DNA of 20,297 nucleotides. Origin: Vitrella brassicaformis. Lineage: Eukaryota > Sar > Vitrellaceae. The position numbers and the translations under genes are program-made. Each line of letters opens with the position of its first letter. Within the stretch, counting starts at the first letter, position 1. Of the stretch, positions 18,968 to 20,297 are shown piece by piece. The stretch covers positions 1-20,297 of the forward strand of contig CDMY01000783.1 in assembly GCA_001179505.1 (NCBI GenBank), in the 5' to 3' direction. Below the pieces are notes generated by a model that was not told where the DNA came from, made no database searches, and was given only the letters and a program-made list of their open reading frames with translations.

Positions 18968-19404
18968 TTTTGTGAGAGGCAGAGTGGTGGGCTGGGGTAT
19001 GGATTGCACACAGAGAAGCCCTTTTGTCCAGTGAGATCGTGAGCTATTTGGTGCGTGTGATGCGCGAATTTTCCGGAGAGATGGGGAGGGGAGGTGCACA
19101 CCTCTGGCCGCGCATGCGCCACTGCCAATTTTCGCTCACGTTGTCCTGACGGCTGCTGTCCCTAGACCGCGTATTTGTGTCTGTTTGTACTTCTGTGCTC
19201 CACATCCAGTCGGTATCTGTGTACTACTTCGTAAGCGCCGTGTCCTTCATGTGTTTGGCTGGTTGGCTGAGGGGATCGCTTGCATGCTCATCACATCATT
19301 TGCCGTCATGCTTGTCTATCGCACACCATTCAAACGATAGAAGACCCATTTGTTTTTCTTTCGTTTGGGTGGTTTTTCTGAACTGTGCTTGCGCTTAAAG
19401 ACGA
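18968..19404 (+). repeat. Conserved 3' flank block, copy 2
   Basis: This is the counterpart of 14741-15149, starting about 105 bp after the TAG at 18861. The first 208 bases match copy 1 at 204 positions without gaps. Similarity continues with indels into repeat copy C. Confidence 0.88.
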
Positions 19405-20123
19405 AAAATGGTCATTGTCATGACGGAGCCTTCACAGCGACTCACGAATCTTTTGGCAAGAGCCATGCAAAGAGTGTTGCGCGCCCTCCGATCCCTCCAT
19501 CATCTGCGCGTCAATGACTTGGTGGTTCAGCGAGCTGCAGCCCGAGAGGCAGTAGAGTCTTTGTGGGCTTCCCTGTGTGGCAGTCATTTCGCGACAAAAC
19601 AAAACTTAAGCCACGACAAAGTCTTCGGAGTCCATACGCACAAGAAAGTTCACCCAGTCAAAGTCTCGAGCCGCATCTCGGCCCCGGTCGGGTTTCCTCC
19701 AATGAGCATCTTAACTAAGAGAAACGGCACTGAGGCATTTTCCTCGTCACAGAGGGATCCCTCCTGCCCTTTCAAAGACCCCAAAAAATCATTTTCGAAA
19801 TCCTATCTCCAGCCGTTTCTTCGCCAACGGTCAAGGTTTCTCTTGCACCCGAGCTGTTCAGTCCAAACCAGGGCACGCTATCGCCTACCATCCAGAGGAG
19901 GATTTCATACGCGTTACACGAGCCCCAAAATTGGTCAGAAAATGAGGTCGTGTCTCTGACCCCAGCCAGTGGCCTCTGCAGCTTGTGTCTCTGACACACA
20001 TCTCAGACATCAGGCACGTCACCAGACTCGTGATATCCTTCTCTCCCGAGCCATTCAGACCTCCTCCCGCGCCAGACGCCCATGCATGCTCCCAGGGAAC
20101 TCTCCGTAGAACCGCGCACCCTA
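19405..20123 (+). repeat. Dispersed repeat, copy C
   Basis: This third copy is in the same orientation as A and B. Its left part (ttcacagcgactcacgaatc, then gcgtcaatgacttggtggtt) is closer to copy A than to copy B, although its flank is shared with copy B. It ends with ccgcgcaccctaac. Its longest open frame (about 183 codons from 19408) resembles one in copy A but diverges by frameshift in the second half, so it is not called as a gene. Confidence 0.82.
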
Positions 20124-20297
20124 ACCCCCGCAGCAATTTGATCTGGACTGGGACGAAAACCGTTTTCATCATTCTTGTGCGAAAAAGGCCGGTGAGGACC
20201 TTTCCTGTAGTTAGCTGAATAGAGGATCTGCTGGGCGGTAAGTCCCAGAGTAAGAGTGCTTTTACTTTAATAAGACCGATGGACTGGCCAGTCAGTC
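20124..20297. other. Unassigned right edge
   Basis: This is unique sequence after repeat copy C. No open frame, splice pattern or repeat could be supported. Confidence 0.4.

Noticed and set aside
6711-20123. LTR or terminal-inverted-repeat transposon identity for the dispersed repeats
   Set aside because: No matching ends, target-site duplications or element-encoded enzymes could be seen at any copy.
1-20297. tRNA, rRNA, CRISPR arrays or bacterial operon signals
   Set aside because: No cloverleaf, rRNA-like or regularly spaced repeat pattern was noticed, and the spliced gene structure argues against a bacterial source.

Overview
The window looks like nuclear DNA from an intron-rich, moderately GC-rich unicellular eukaryote. 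The gene models are made of many short exons joined by short GT-AG introns, mostly about 55-110 bp, and some exons are only 16-23 nt. There are no bacterial-style operons. My best guess is an alveolate, such as a chromerid of the Vitrella type. That is inference from gene style and from a Crinkler-like NTPase, not from a database match.

Layout. Positions 1-2588 (minus) and 2794-6623 (plus) hold two head-to-head genes for secreted or membrane-anchored proteins. Each has an N-terminal SbsA-type Ig-like domain followed by an arylsulfotransferase (ASST)-like beta-propeller. The first is cut by the left window edge. The second is complete (21 exons, 788 aa) and ends in a P-type trefoil domain. Next come a dispersed repeat (copy A, about 6711-7453), a small gene for a retropepsin-fold protein whose catalytic triplet is missing (7590-8225), a gene-free stretch, and a minus-strand Crinkler/RHS-like P-loop NTPase gene (8954-11147) with a separate signal-peptide exon and two apparent frameshifts.

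The right half holds a tandem pair of related genes, 11578-14638 (18 exons, 612 aa) and 16107-18861 (14 exons, 605 aa). Each encodes a secreted protein with a Gly/Lys-rich N-terminus and four copies of a roughly 110-residue cysteine-containing module that I do not recognise, separated by proline-rich linkers. Their 5' ends (exon 1 differs at one base of 237) and 3' flanks (204 of 208 bases identical) are almost the same, while the modules between them are strongly diverged. Repeat copies B and C follow the two genes directly.

Together the window reads as a cluster of secreted or surface-protein genes (two sulfotransferase-like proteins and two proline-rich modular proteins) that grew by duplication and is seeded with a repeat found just downstream of three genes. 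All exon models come from reading frame continuity, splice consensus and paralogue comparison. Both full ASST and modular-gene models close exactly in frame, which is the main support for them.
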